A stretch of DNA of 64,000 bases from Cynocephalus volans (GCF_027409185.1 NC_084466.1:73886501-73950500); one strand, 5' to 3'. Shown: positions 47,601 to 57,860, numbered from the stretch's first letter. Numbers and translations are program-made. The notes: a model not told the origin generated them from the sequence alone.

Positions 47601-50600
47601 AGAAATAGGTCAAGTAATTGTTACTTACCATCCTACTATTATTTTTCATGGATATTATGTTTAGATGTCATAAGAGCACCATTCACTAGTGGTTATGGCC
47701 AAGAGTTTATAACTTATGTTAATATTAAGAGCTTGGGATCCTGGAGATTGAAGTAGAAGTTGGGAAAACTCACTTCAGATTCTCTAAGGTACTGATGAAT
47801 TTCTTCAGCATATTCAGTCACGTTTATCACATCTGTGCCAAAATCTGATGCATCTTCAGATTGGGAATGGAGAGATGAATCTACCAGCATAGGGGAAACT
47901 GCAGGGGTTCGACATTGTCAGATAAATCATTTAATTAAAAAACTCATCCCATCCTCTAACTCTCCACAGGCAGTTACAAAAATAATCTTATTTCCCATTT
48001 CTCTCTTGCTAGTCACTCACTAGTGAACACTGCAGATGGGTGTGAACACAGCACTATCAGCCGTAGGTGAGTCAGATTACCTGTGCTGAAATCCAGCAGG
48101 AAGTGAAGGTCTGACTTGATTGTGCTGGTGTCTACTTCATATACATCCTCAAATGCCATCCCCTCTCTGCCCAAGGAGATGTCTCCGTCTCCCTGCTCAG
48201 GCTCATCCATGTAGATATCAAACACTTGCTTGGCTGGCTCATGGACCCTGCAGTCCGAGACAACTGTCTTTCCAGCTGGAGGGAAGATATTTTCTGATCC
48301 AGAAAAACACTTGATTGTGGTGATCCCCTAGAAAGGGGGTAAATTTTCATTAGAGACCACACCAAAGACCAGACAGACAATGTGAACTCATGTGACTCAA
48401 ACCAGCAGCCTGGGAAGGTAAGATTGAATACCAAATTGAAATACTTATGCCAGCAATTTGACTCCAGAAAATAAAGCTTCAAAAGTATGGCTTTTCCCTT
48501 ATCTTTGTCTATATTTGATATATGGGAAAAGAGCTATCTGAAATTTGTCTTCCTCATATATGTGACAAAGGTAACCCAAGATTATATGAAAAATTAAAGC
48601 TATACTTCTCCTCCAAAATGAAATAGGGACCATATGTGGGAGAAAATTGTAAATTGGCTTTTATGTTTATAGTATCACAGATTTTATAGGTACTCAGCAC
48701 AGCTCTTGACACATAGTTACTAAGTTCTTACAGTCCCCCCCTCCTTAAATAGTTAACTTTTAGTCAGCTGGCCCAGTTATTTAGAAACATAATGATTTTG
48801 GAAACCCATACTACCAAATTCTCTTACAAACCATAGAATCTTTGTGTATGACATAATGCAATCACTCTTGGGGAAATCCCTCAATCACTTCTCCCTTTTC
48901 TTCATTCTTAAAACATTAACACTGGGAACAACTGTGATGCCACCACAGTGAATAAGTCTAACATATCAAACATTGTCACAACTGAAGATGAGCCATGACA
49001 GATGGCATTAAGTTCAGCTGAATCAGGGCAGGTAGGCAAGAGCTTTATGAACCTCGGTTATATTTACGCAAATTCTAGGTCTATCTATTTCATTGACATT
49101 TTATTCTGATTAATCTTGATCTTTTTACTGTTGGAGGCTACTTCCAAGTTAGTATGTGGTTCCATAATTTTCCCTGCCATTTTAGCAAGTTAAATATGTG
49201 GCTTATGCCCTGTAGGAAAAAAATTCTTTATGGTAGTACTGGGGTGGGGCTGGGGGGGAAGCACAGGGACTATAAAAGGTCAGAATCACAAATTACAAAA
49301 CCAGATGAGCACACAAGTTACTACCAAGTCTGACTTTTGCTACATAGATATAGATATATGTACAAGGGTTGAGACATATATTCATTAAACAAATATTTAC
49401 TGAGCACCTACTATGTGCCAGACACTGTTCTAGGTGTCCAGAATTTAGCAGTAATCAAAACATTTAAAAAGGACTGTCCTCTGGGCTGGCCGGTTAGCTC
49501 ACTTGGGAGAGCATGGTTCTGATAACACCAAGGTCAAGGGTTCAGATCCCCATACCAGCCAGCGGCCAAAAAATAAAGAAAAATTTTTTTAAAAATAGAA
49601 AGGACTAAAGGGAAGACAAACAAGAAGACACAGTATGTCAAATGGGATAGAGTTGGGCAAAGATATAAACAAGGTAAGAAAATAAGTCATACAGACAGAG
49701 GGAAGAGCATTCTGGGCAGGGGGAACAGCATGGATAAAGGCCCTAATGTTGAAGGGTGTCTTAGAGACACATCCAGGGGCAGGCAGAACACAGAAAGAGT
49801 AATATAGGACATGAGGTCAGAAAGCAAGAGAGGCCAGATTATGCAGGCCTTAACATAAGCTACTTAAGGATTGGCTTTTATTCAGAGATGGAAGCCATTG
49901 AAAGATTCTGGGCAGAAGAGTTATATGATCTGATTTTTGGTTTCATTTTGGTTTGTATTTTGGCAGCTGGCTCGTATGGGGATCTGAACCCTTGACCTTG
50001 GTGTTATATAACACTGCGCTCTAACTAATGAATTATGTTTTTAAAAGATCATTTGGGCTGTGTATAGGTATAGAGAGCAAGATTAGAGTAAGATGACTGG
50101 GTATAAAACCAATTCCAGGTGAGACACAACAGAGGTTTAAATAAGAGTAGTTAACAGTAAAGGATGTGAAGTGAAGAGATTCTAGACATTTTAAAATTCT
50201 AGTTTAATTTTAAAATGTAGAGCCAATGTTTTTTTCTTGGTATATTAGATGGGGTGGGAGAAAAAGAAGATTCAAGAATAAAAAAGGTTTGGGGACTTAA
50301 TATCAAGAAGAATGGAAACTCCATTTACTGAGATGAGAAAGACTGAGAAGAGTAGGTTGGGCATGGGGAAGAGGGCTGGCATTTGGTTTTGTATAATTTT
50401 GAGGTGGATCCAAGTGGAGATGTCAAGTAGTCTGGGGAAGATGTGAGCCTGAAATACAGAGGTCCAGGCTGGAGGTAAAAATATGAGTCATCCACAGATA
50501 GATGGTATTTAATGCTAGGAGATGGGAAGAGATCACTAAGGAAGTGAGTACAAGATTCAGACCAAAGAGGAAGTCAGTCAGAGCTTGAAGATTTAGGAAG

Positions 50601-52403
50601 AACCAGGATATTAAAGAGTGGCTAATAAGCTAGGTAGAAAACCTGGAGAGAGTGGTATTCTCCAAGCTGAGTGAGAAGAAATTATCTCAAGGAATAAAGA
50701 ATGATCATTATGTTACGTGCTGCTGACCAATCAAGGAAGGAAGGACTAAGAATTGGGTCAAAAGAGAGCAAGAGAAGAACTAGAGACAGAAAATATTTAT
50801 TCATCAAATACTTCCGTGCTTCCCTGGCCAAGCTCAGGTACTGTTTTAATCACCGAGGATACAACAGTGAACCCTGATGGAGCTTAATGCCAGTGGGATA
50901 AACAAAATCTCAGGAAATGTTGCTGTAAATGCAATGGTAGCTGCAAAGAGCTGTGTTGAAAGATTTTTAAGAAGAAAAAAAAATACAATATATTTGTATG
51001 CTTATGGGTTTGACCTAGCGGAAAAAAAGAAAACCGATGCCTGAAACCATGGGTAGTACCAAACCCCCTATATACTATGTTTTTTCCTATACATACATAC
51101 CTATGACAAAGCTTAATTTGTAAGATTAGCAATACTAACAATAAAATAAAACAATTATAACAATATATTATAATAAAAGTTATGCGAATGTGGTCTCTCT
51201 CTCTTTTTCTCTCCTTCACAGTTGGGATCCTGAGAGCAGTACACTTAACTAAGCACTTACACACTGTGGCCGTAACTTTTGCAGTTTGAGGTTCAACAGA
51301 AAAAGTAGCACAAAGTTTGTACTTACTTCACAATTTCATGGAGAGAAGATTTGTCCTTATCGTAGATCTTTGCAAACCTCAGCATATGATTTCTTTTCTT
51401 TCATTAAGTCAAGAACTTTCCCATTTTCACCTAAAGGAAGCACTTTCTGGCTTCTCTTTGGCATATCCAAATTGCCAGCGTCACTACTCTTGCACTTTGG
51501 GGCCATTATGAAAATAAGGGTGAAATAAGGGTGAGCAGAATACCACCATGGTTGATCTGATCACCGAGATGGCTACTAAGTGACTAATGAGTGGGGGAGT
51601 GTCTACTGCATGGATATGCTGGACAAAGGGATGATTCATGTCCCAGACAGGACAGAGCAGGATGACATGAGATTTCATCACACCACTCAGAACGACGTGC
51701 AATTTAAAACTTAAGAATTGTTTATTTCTGGAATTTTCCATTTAATATTTTCCAACTCCAGTTTAATCCGGGTAACTGAAACTACAGAAAATAAAATGGG
51801 GTATTGGGAAGATGTCTGCTTTCAAAACACCTTTTTTGGAGTAAGTCTAGCCAGATCCAACCCTGATTCTAACACTATCCCCAATGAGCATAGCAAAGGT
51901 TATCCAGGATTGCTTCAGGCACAGCCTATCAGTCTGAACACCACTCTGACCCAGAGGAACCCCAGTTCTGTAGTTGATCTGGGGAGCATTTGCATTTCCT
52001 TTTAGCCCAGAACTTAAATCGCTTTACATCTAGACCTATTTTCTTGATATTGGAAAGAAAATTAGTCACTATTTCTAGCTGGAAAAGGGACCAGTCAAGG
52101 GGATCTTAAAGAACCAATTTCTCTATAGTCCAGAGTCCAAGGCTGTAACACTAAGGGAAATTTGTAGGTATAACTGCAAGTAAAAAGCACCACGACAGGG
52201 AGCCACTCTTCACAAGCATCTTTCCCAGGAGTCGTTACCTGGCCACGGGTCCTCCTGTACTGCCCATTCTCGTTTAACACACCCAGCACTGTTCTTTGTG
52301 GAGGATCCTGGCCAAGCTGGGCTCTGGTGATGACCGGACAAGCATCCTGACCTCGGACCAGTGGAGCCAGGACGACTCCGCTCTCGGAGCTGCTGCAATG
52401 CAT
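43289..52403 (-). CDS. CCNA1: cyclin A1, complete gene, 8 coding exons, 421 residues
   Basis: Cyclin A1 binds CDK2 and CDK1 and drives germ-cell meiosis (and S phase in some cells). It acts mainly in the nucleus and in testis. Exons on the minus strand: 52403-52239, 48327-48081, 47898-47774, 47349-47126, 46022-45818, 44834-44721, 43777-43644 and 43340-43289. All introns are GT-AG, phases agree, and the joined length is 1266 nt including TAA, with no stop. The protein shows a destruction-box-like R37TVLG motif, the MRTIL substrate-docking patch at residues 199-203, an N-terminal cyclin box (about 165-290) and a C-terminal cyclin box (about 292-410). The length equals rodent cyclin A1, which also starts at this Met (MHC...). 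A conserved in-frame stretch upstream in exon 2 (RQFVESEA) implies that a longer N-terminal isoform is possible through exon 1. Identity as A1 rather than A2 comes from motifs such as [19 protein letters not shown]. Confidence 0.95.
43644..43777 (-). CDS. CCNA1: CCNA1 exon 8
   Basis: Residues 361-404 plus two bases. It begins [16 protein letters not shown] and ends in the EKYKAS region; the donor is AA/GTAAGT. C-terminal cyclin box. Confidence 0.94.
44514..44577 (+). repeat. degraded CYN-like SINE in CCNA1 intron 7
   Basis: gataaccagttccaataact then aggtcacaggttcggatccc keeps the box B region (ggttcggatccc) of the tRNA-Ile SINE. It lacks a good box A. Its tail is the (AT)n run that follows. 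Confidence 0.6.
44578..44646. repeat. (AT)n microsatellite, about 34 units
   Basis: Perfect dinucleotide run in CCNA1 intron 7, seemingly grown from the tail of a SINE. Confidence 0.95.
44721..44834 (-). CDS. CCNA1: CCNA1 exon 7
   Basis: 38 codons, residues 323-360, [17 protein letters not shown] onward. Phase 0 at both ends. The donor is TGG/GTAAGA. Confidence 0.94.
45818..46022 (-). CDS. CCNA1: CCNA1 exon 6
   Basis: Completes Ser254 and encodes residues 255-322, [19 protein letters not shown] onward, then [17 protein letters not shown]. Donor AAG/GTATGC. Encodes the end of the N-terminal cyclin box. Confidence 0.95.
47126..47349 (-). CDS. CCNA1: CCNA1 exon 5
   Basis: Residues 180-253 plus two bases. 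It holds MRTIL (199-203), the hydrophobic docking patch, and [13 protein letters not shown], which helps contact the CDK. Donor TC/GTAAGT. Confidence 0.95.
47774..47898 (-). CDS. CCNA1: CCNA1 exon 4
   Basis: Residues 138-179, [15 protein letters not shown] then [17 protein letters not shown], the helix in front of the cyclin box. Donor GAA/GTGAGT. Confidence 0.94.
48081..48327 (-). CDS. CCNA1: CCNA1 exon 3
   Basis: Residues 56-137 plus one base, from [13 protein letters not shown] through [10 protein letters not shown] to [21 protein letters not shown]-terminal regulatory region. Acceptor ctttctag, donor CAG/GTAATC. Confidence 0.93.
49483..49599 (+). repeat. CYN-like tRNA-Ile SINE, nearly complete
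   Basis: gggctggccggttagctc start, a tctgataacaccaaggtcaa anticodon arm, ggttcagatccccatacc (box B), then agcggccaaaaaataaag and an A-rich tail. The best-preserved SINE in the window, and the basis for inferring the colugo lineage. Confidence 0.85.
49936..50036 (-). repeat. CYN-like tRNA-Ile SINE, minus strand
   Basis: Plus-strand reading shows the reverse: a tail-derived ggtttcattttggtttgtat, then gctggctcgtatggggatct, gaacccttgaccttggtgtt. It lies 340 bp from, and inverted relative to, the SINE at 49483. Confidence 0.8.
50990..51802. mobile_element. Tigger-type (pogo-like) DNA transposon remnant
   Basis: gatgcctgaaaccatgggta, tatatactatgttttttcct, tatgcgaatgtggtctctct, and near the right end agaacgacgtgcaatttaaa, gaattgtttatttctggaat, gggtaactgaaactacagaa. 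These phrases fit the Tigger2/MER44 group of Tc1/mariner transposons; the group name is from memory. Open frames on both strands here are remnants or shadows. Confidence 0.7.
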
Positions 52404-52427
52404 TGCTTCAGACTCCACAAATTGCCG
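52239..52427 (-). CDS. CCNA1: CCNA1 exon 2 (first coding exon from Met1)
   Basis: The acceptor tttccccgatag ends at 52428. The ATG at 52403-52401 starts [11 protein letters not shown]. The eight codons before it are in frame (RQFVESEA), so exon 1 could add an N-terminal extension. It contains the R-T-V-L destruction-box-like motif (residues 37-40). Donor CAG/GTAACG at 52238. Confidence 0.9.
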
Positions 52428-52429
52428 CT

Positions 52430-52900
52430 ATCGGGGAAAGAGAAACACACAAGCCGGTTAGTCAATCCCTTCCACCCGGGGCTCTGAGGATGCAGCGAAC
52501 CTCTAGGAGAGAGAGCACCAGGCCCTGAGATCAGCACCAATGGCCGGTCTTTCCAGCAATCATTAGGGCTGAAAGGGCTTGAGCGACGGCTCAAGCAATC
52601 AAAGCTGCTCTGAACCAAAACGTGACCTGAATGTCTCGGGTCTTTCTTCCTACACCTGGTTGAGGGCCGGAAGTAGACAGACATCCTGTCAAACCTCCAT
52701 GCCGGGATACTAAGCATCACGTTAATCTGGAGTCTAAACCCACGAGCACGAGTCCTTCCTTGCTAGGATGCTCATCTCTCCTAACCCCAAACGAACGATC
52801 CAGGACACACTGCTGCGAGAAAGTATGCTCTCTTCCCAAGTGACAAGCAAGGTGCTGCCCCGCGGCTCTACTCCCACCAGACGGAAGGCCCCCAGACCTG
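52430..52900 (-). other. CCNA1: probable CCNA1 exon 1 / 5' leader region
   Basis: CCNA1 in other mammals has an exon 1 just upstream of the coding exon found here. Possible donors on the minus strand include ccag/gtgtag near 52650-52663. The exact exon 1 could not be fixed, because I found no conserved coding stretch. An RNA-seq alignment would define it. Confidence 0.35.
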
Positions 52901-53000
52901 CTTGGACCCCACAGCGGGCCCCGCTCTTGTCGGCGTTATGTCTTTATGTAAGTCTGGAGCCGTGGGCAAGTGCACAGGAGGACTGGGGCTGCGGGGGCGC

Positions 53001-53018
53001 CGGCGGGGGCGGGGCGGG
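53001..53018 (-). promoter_or_regulatory. clustered GC boxes (Sp1-type)
   Basis: cggcgggggcggggcggg contains overlapping GC boxes and reads CCCGCCCCGCCCCCGCC on the gene strand. They lie about 600 bp upstream of Met1, a plausible core promoter position for CCNA1 in a TATA-poor promoter. Confidence 0.7.
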
Positions 53019-53123
53019 CTGGGAGGGGACCCAGGTGTTACTAGATTCCAGCGAGCCCGGGCTACCGGCGGCGGCGGCGCCCCGCACTAATTACTCTGAG
53101 CCCTCCCGCGTCTGTTGAATCAG

Positions 53124-53128
53124 CCAAT
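53124..53128 (+). promoter_or_regulatory. CCAAT box (ATTGG on gene strand)
   Basis: ccaat within tcagccaatcag. NF-Y sites are common in cyclin promoters; binding is an inference. Confidence 0.5.
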
Positions 53129-54082
53129 CAGCGGCGCGCCCGGGCCCCGCGGGGGCCGCTTCCATGCCAACCGCCGTGGGCCTGCGCGCCCCACCGCATC
53201 GCCATGGCGACCTCCCCACCTGACCTGCTCCAGCTAGACTCGCCGCGACCCCTGGGGGTTCAGGCCCGGAGGGGGCCAACGGGCGGCCGCGCCCGCTCCT
53301 TCTGCGCCGCCCTGCCCGGGCGTGCCGGGGCGGCGGCCGCCGTCGGCACACGCGGCCCTCGTTGGCCGGCGCCAGGGCCTGGGAGGGAGGAAGGCGGCCC
53401 AGCCCGCGATCGCCGGGCTGAAGAAGGGACTGTTTCGGTGAACCCGTTCCTCCAACAGCCGCTAACGTCTCCTGCGCGGCCCGCTCCTGAGAACCTTGGC
53501 TCGGGAGAGCGACGCGGGGCCCTGCCCACGCCGGCCCGAGGGCGCGGCTCGCTCCCTGCCCGCAGCTCACACACCTACCCTTCCTCCCAGGCAGCGGCCG
53601 AGGAGCGGCGCGGTGGCCTCGGGGTGGAGCGGGGCCTCCTAATCCACGGTGACGGCGGGCCTTCGGTCATGTCGGATCTCCGCACGCCAGAAGCCCAGTG
53701 CATTTGGCCCAGCGAGGCGAGAGAGGAGATTTGGGGTTTAGGGTCCCACGGGGTGCTCGAGGTCCACACGAGAGGTCTTCCCCGACGGGTTGCTGCTGCC
53801 ACCCCGTGAAGCTGTCCGAGAACGCCAAGATTGTGGCCCAGGAAGAGGAAGGAACGCAGGCGGCCAAAATGGGGCTTGGGGCATTGCCGGGGACAGTGGC
53901 GAGGCCCCCACCTGGGGGATGGGTGGGCGGCCTGGCTACGGAGGGAGGGAAAGTCCCTGGATCCAGGGTCACGGCCAAGGAGAGAGGAAAGAGGTCTTAT
54001 ATGTGGCGGGGAGGAGGAGGTCTTTGACCCCCTGGAGTCCTGGCACCTGCAGATTATCGCATACCCCTATTCTACTGCCTCC

Positions 54083-54590
54083 TGTTGACCTACAAAAGAA
54101 ACAGACCAAATACATAATAGCAAGGATTTATTGAGCCAACATAATGATTCCAACCAGGGAGGTACAGAGATCGGATAACTCTGAAAAATACGTTCCAAAG
54201 AGGGCCCACAGAGCTTAACATTTTATAATCACAAGAAGGGGAAGGATCAAAAGGAAGAAAGACAGCCCCACCTGATTACTTCATAGGTTTTCTATTGGTT
54301 ATACATGATACACATGTGGGATTGTTACTAGGTTGTAACCTACATGCGGGGATCGAGAGTATGGGTGATAAGAAGTATTCTGGGTTATTTTATGGCTTTC
54401 TGGCACCATTATGACTGCTTCTAAGTAAAATGGTCTTATGATGATAACATTTTCCAGGACAGGTGGGCATGACTCCTTACTTATCCCTGATCTCCCAAGG
54501 CCCTATAATTTAGCAGACCTAACAAGAGCAGATTCTTTTGGTTATAGCCCCTCTCTTTTCAACAGCTGCAGCCTAATTTCACCTTAATAC
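54083..54590 (-). mobile_element. possible antisense LTR
   Basis: On the minus strand a tgagccaacat-like region with ctcaataaatccttg (54117-54135) resembles an LTR polyadenylation segment, and the block starts TG (54083). Clean TSDs were not found. Confidence 0.35.
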
Positions 54591-55969
54591 ATAGAAAATA
54601 TTATTATCATTACATGTTAACACCACCTTTTTTTCTCTCTCCATCGACTTTGCTAAACTTGGCTAGACAAGGGAAATGATTATGTAACTTATGATTGTTT
54701 TCTTCTTATGCTGCCCTAGAATTCCAAATTAAATCATTATGATTATCTGGTCAGAAAAATTATAGAGTCAAGTGAACTGATATCAATATATGTGTGTAAT
54801 GTACATATAAATTTGGATACTTGTATAACTTGTGCAATATTGACAGTTTTCTTGGCTTTTAAAAATATCTTTGCTATTGTTTCAACAAGTAGTGCTTTAT
54901 GGCATAAAAATAAATTCAACTGATGAATAGGTGCACAATCTTTATTTAAAAAATCTATACTAAAAATTTGGCCTTAGAATTAAAACAACAGAAGCAGAGA
55001 GAATAGAAAGGACTTTCTCAAAAATTATGCAGTTTTAGCGAGATGCATAATTATAATTTTGATTTTATAGCAAAATCAAGATTCAAACTCAAAGTTAAAT
55101 AGATTTAAATTTTTTCCATGTTTTACATAAGCTATGTATTTGATAATACAATAAATTATATTGAGAAGTAAATACATTCAATCGTAAATTCAACTTTAAT
55201 ATCTAAAATACCTGACATAAATACTACTACAACATCCTTTTTAACTTAAAAAAAATTAGTTGGTCAGCACTTCCTACCTTATATTGAGTGCTCAGCAAGC
55301 TTTGACTCTAGGATTAATTTCCAAAATGAGGATGAGAGCTGAATTCTTTACTAGGGATTTTAAAAACCAAAAAGTCCTACTAAAATCAACTCCTCCCCCC
55401 TTCCAAATTACAATTCAGACAATTTTTTTTTTTTTTGCCAGCAATTACCTGGCATTTCAAAAGCCGCTATTACTTCTGTTACCTTTGCTCTTGTAGCTAG
55501 TGATTAACTTCCTGTTCAAACACTTCGGTTTTCATTAATTTGTGTGAAATCAAGTTGATTTTCAGGACAGAACTGAAAAAGAGATGAAAAAAGTAGAAGA
55601 GTCCATTTTAAGGACAGGTCCATTTAGGGACGGACATATTTTGCCTGCTCATGGGCATGCCTCTCATTTTCATGTATACACTTAAGAATTTAGCTATATG
55701 GTAAGGTGAGAGACAGATGTTGGGGGGACAAAGGAGCCAATGCAATTTGTGACATTTTGGCCCATAGCTCCAAGAAAGATGACCACAGAATCAAGCAAGT
55801 TCAGCTTAAAAAGCAGCCAAAATTTTCCAGCCTTAGGAAGCATATTTCACCAGGTTGTACAGAGTGAATCCTTTAGTACACAATGGGTGAAGTAAGGTTT
55901 CATTAAAACTTGTAGTCACCTTCCCTGAGTGTGAATACATACATGAGATTAGCCAAAGTCTACTGTTCA
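54591..55969. other. intergenic, nothing recognised
   Basis: AT-rich sequence with no gene or named repeat. Confidence 0.4.
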
Positions 55970-56200
55970 TTCATTCACTTTACAAATATCTTTTTTGAGC
56001 AACTGTCTTAGGCCAAGAGATAGCTGGGTATGGGTACAACAATGAAAAATGATCCCTGCCCTCAAAGGATATGTTGTTCCAGGCAAGGGGAGTTAACAGA
56101 AAGTTACAGTACAGCCCAATTAGTGTTTATTTCACTATGGGGGATAGAGATGTATAAACAGGGAGCAGTCAGAGCTTAGAGAAGAGGAACAATGCAGTTT
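55970..56200 (+). repeat. unnamed ancient mammalian repeat
   Basis: tcattcattcactttacaaa, gatccctgccctcaaagga and tatgggggatagagatgt fit the same loose family as at 49380-50880. Confidence 0.4.
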
Positions 56201-56762
56201 GCTGTGGAGATCTAAAAGCAGTATCTAGATCTGATCATTAAGATGATTAGAGTGAAAAAAATAACAGACAGGGAAGGAGGCAAAGTCCACACATGTCCTA
56301 GAAAAGGGGCACCTGAAGAACAAGAATTGTCAGCAGTGTTTATCCAGCACCTTCTAAAGGAGAGCAGTAAATTGTGATGTCCAAAAATACCCATCAAGAC
56401 TGTCTCTCCTGGCTCTGGTAGAAGCTCCATGAGCAACTATCTCAAGACGAAGTCAACCTTCCAGGAACTTGGTGAAAGGAAGATGGTTCTGATGACTTTA
56501 GTTACCATGAATCGGTCCCTCATAATGTGTTCAACTAGAGATGCACTAGTAAAATCAAATTCCAGTGACTGCAGAGTTGATAAACCAGGAGACAGACCCG
56601 ATTTCTCCTAGCCATTCCACTACCACAGTCAGAACAGGCCCTGGCTGGAAGAAAGGGGAAATAGCAAAAAAAAAATCTTCTTGACCAAGCAGGATGGGCT
56701 GTATTCCTAGGAGCGGCAATAAAATTAAGTTAATATAGGAGTAAAATTGATTAAACATCTAC
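56201..56762. other. intergenic, nothing recognised
   Basis: Short open frames only. Confidence 0.4.
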
Positions 56763-56848
56763 TTCCTTAGTCTAAAACTCGATTCAAAGGTCAGGATGTT
56801 TGTTCCTTAGGCTAAGACCTGATTTGAAGGTCAGGATGTTTGTTCCTT
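56763..56848. repeat. two-unit 40-bp tandem duplication
   Basis: Units starting ttccttag at 56763 and 56803 share ggtcaggatgtttgttcctt and differ at a few positions. Confidence 0.75.
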
Positions 56849-57027
56849 AAACGAATGCCTTATAGTTTAAGATAGTATCTGTCATGCCAATCTGGAGTTG
56901 TTTCTGCAGACCACCTGCAACTACAAGTCTGCTTTGAAGTGAGTACACCCTGGACTCTAAGGTGCCATGGAAAATATCAGTCAAGGTTCCAGGAAGAGAT
57001 GTGCTGACTTTACTCTGAACCAGTCAG

Positions 57028-57032
57028 CTTTC
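57028..57032. repeat. provirus target-site duplication, left (ctttc)
   Basis: ctttc flanks the left LTR, and ctttc follows the right LTR at 62390-62394. A 4-5-bp duplication is expected for retroviral integration. Confidence 0.8.
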
Positions 57033-57446
57033 TGAAAGACTCCCAAAGTGGGTAGTCAGTCAGTTCAGGGAGACCCTCCCAAGGAACAGCGAGACCACGA
57101 GGACGGATGCAAACAGCAAGAGGTTTATTGATCACACGGGTACCCGGGCGACTCAGTCTTTTGGAAGACTGGCGCGCCGAGTGGAATTTCTGGGCTCATT
57201 TTATAGCAAAAAGCGCGGGTACAGAAGCGAGAAGCAAGGTAATTGGTTAGTTTAAATCAAGCCAGGGGTGAACTTCGGTCAAGTGGGAGTCCTTGAAACA
57301 GCTGAGGGGCACTCTTGAAACTTTAACTGACTTGTAACTATCCGCCCTTGGCTCCGGGCTGGGGCCCAGGTGCATAACTGCAGATATCTCAGACCTGCCC
57401 TCTTGGCTGTACTTTCCCTATACCCTTGTAAAAAGCACTTCCTTCA
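57033..57446 (-). repeat. 3' LTR (414 bp)
   Basis: On the minus strand it starts TGAAGGAAGTG and ends GGGAGTCTTTCA. It contains a CCAAT (accaattac), a TATA box (57199-57205) and an AATAAA (57124-57129), so U3, R and U5 can be placed. It appears identical to the 5'LTR at 61976-62389. Confidence 0.93.
57124..57129 (-). terminator. 3' LTR polyadenylation signal
   Basis: tttatt on plus, AATAAA on minus, in the R region of the 3' LTR, where proviral transcripts would end. Confidence 0.75.
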
Positions 57447-57459
57447 TTCCCCCATTTCT
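57447..57459 (-). promoter_or_regulatory. polypurine tract (plus-strand primer site)
   Basis: ttcccccatttct on plus reads agaaatgggggaa on minus, directly before the 3' LTR, as in gammaretroviruses. Confidence 0.9.
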
Positions 57460-57860
57460 CTTGTGGATCGCTCTAATCTTAGAGCGGAATTAAAAGTTAT
57501 CTTCGCCATTTAAGGTTTGGTATTTTTGCCTAAGGACCAGAATCTTAACTGCACTTACCCTATCATTGATGAGTTTGAGTCAGGAGGCCTGACTCTTTTA
57601 GAGGCCGGTGCATCAATTTCTGGAATATCCCAAGCCTCGAGACCCGCCGCCAGGGCACATATATCAGGGGTAAGGGAGGGCCACCAAGTCCAAAGGGGGT
57701 GGACTTCTGTCTTGAACCAGACAACCTTTCCAGTTTGGGACAGTACCTGCCAGGTGAGGGTGTTGGGCTGGTTAGGGTTATTACTTGGTAGGCTTGCTCC
57801 GCCGCCGCCGAATGCGCAACTTAAGAGGATTATCAGTCCTCTCCAGCTCCCAGGATTCAT
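57460..57860 (-). pseudogene. env remnant: first 101 codons only
   Basis: The ATG at 57860 overlaps the last codons of integrase in another frame, the usual position of gammaretroviral env. The frame starts with a hydrophobic signal-peptide-like stretch ([14 protein letters not shown]), followed by a surface-subunit-like WWPSLTPDIC region, and stops at 57555. The rest of env, including the fusion and membrane-anchor parts, is absent. A short leftover from the far end of env (57460-57500) precedes the polypurine tract. No fusogenic protein can be made. Confidence 0.8.

Larger units (their letters stand above)
49380..50880 (+). repeat. long unnamed ancient repeat in CCNA1 intron 2
   Basis: Recognisable phrases in order: tgagcacctactatgtgcca, gggaagagcattctgggcag, gaggccagattatgcaggcc, agatgggaagagatcacta, and at the end another gatacaacagtgaaccctga start. 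Two CYN-like SINEs are inserted in it. This is one element of a low-copy ancient mammalian family; the name is not certain. Confidence 0.55.
52890..53980. promoter_or_regulatory. CpG island at the CCNA1 5' end
   Basis: GC- and CpG-dense, unlike everything else outside the L1 5'UTR and provirus. It covers the expected CCNA1 promoter. GC boxes (cggcgggggc, ggggcggg; 53001-53018) and an inverted CCAAT box (53124-53128) lie upstream of exon 2 on the minus strand. CCNA1 promoters in mammals are GC-box driven and methylation-sensitive; whether this one is methylated is not visible from sequence. Long open frames on both strands are typical of CpG islands. Confidence 0.85.

Noticed and set aside
43289..52403. 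CCNA1 as a pseudogene
   Set aside because: All eight coding exons have canonical splice sites, agreeing phases and no stop. The total length matches the family.
53091..53809. Overlapping GC-rich frames as protein genes
   Set aside because: Both strands open at once, no domain and no splice evidence. Typical of CpG islands.
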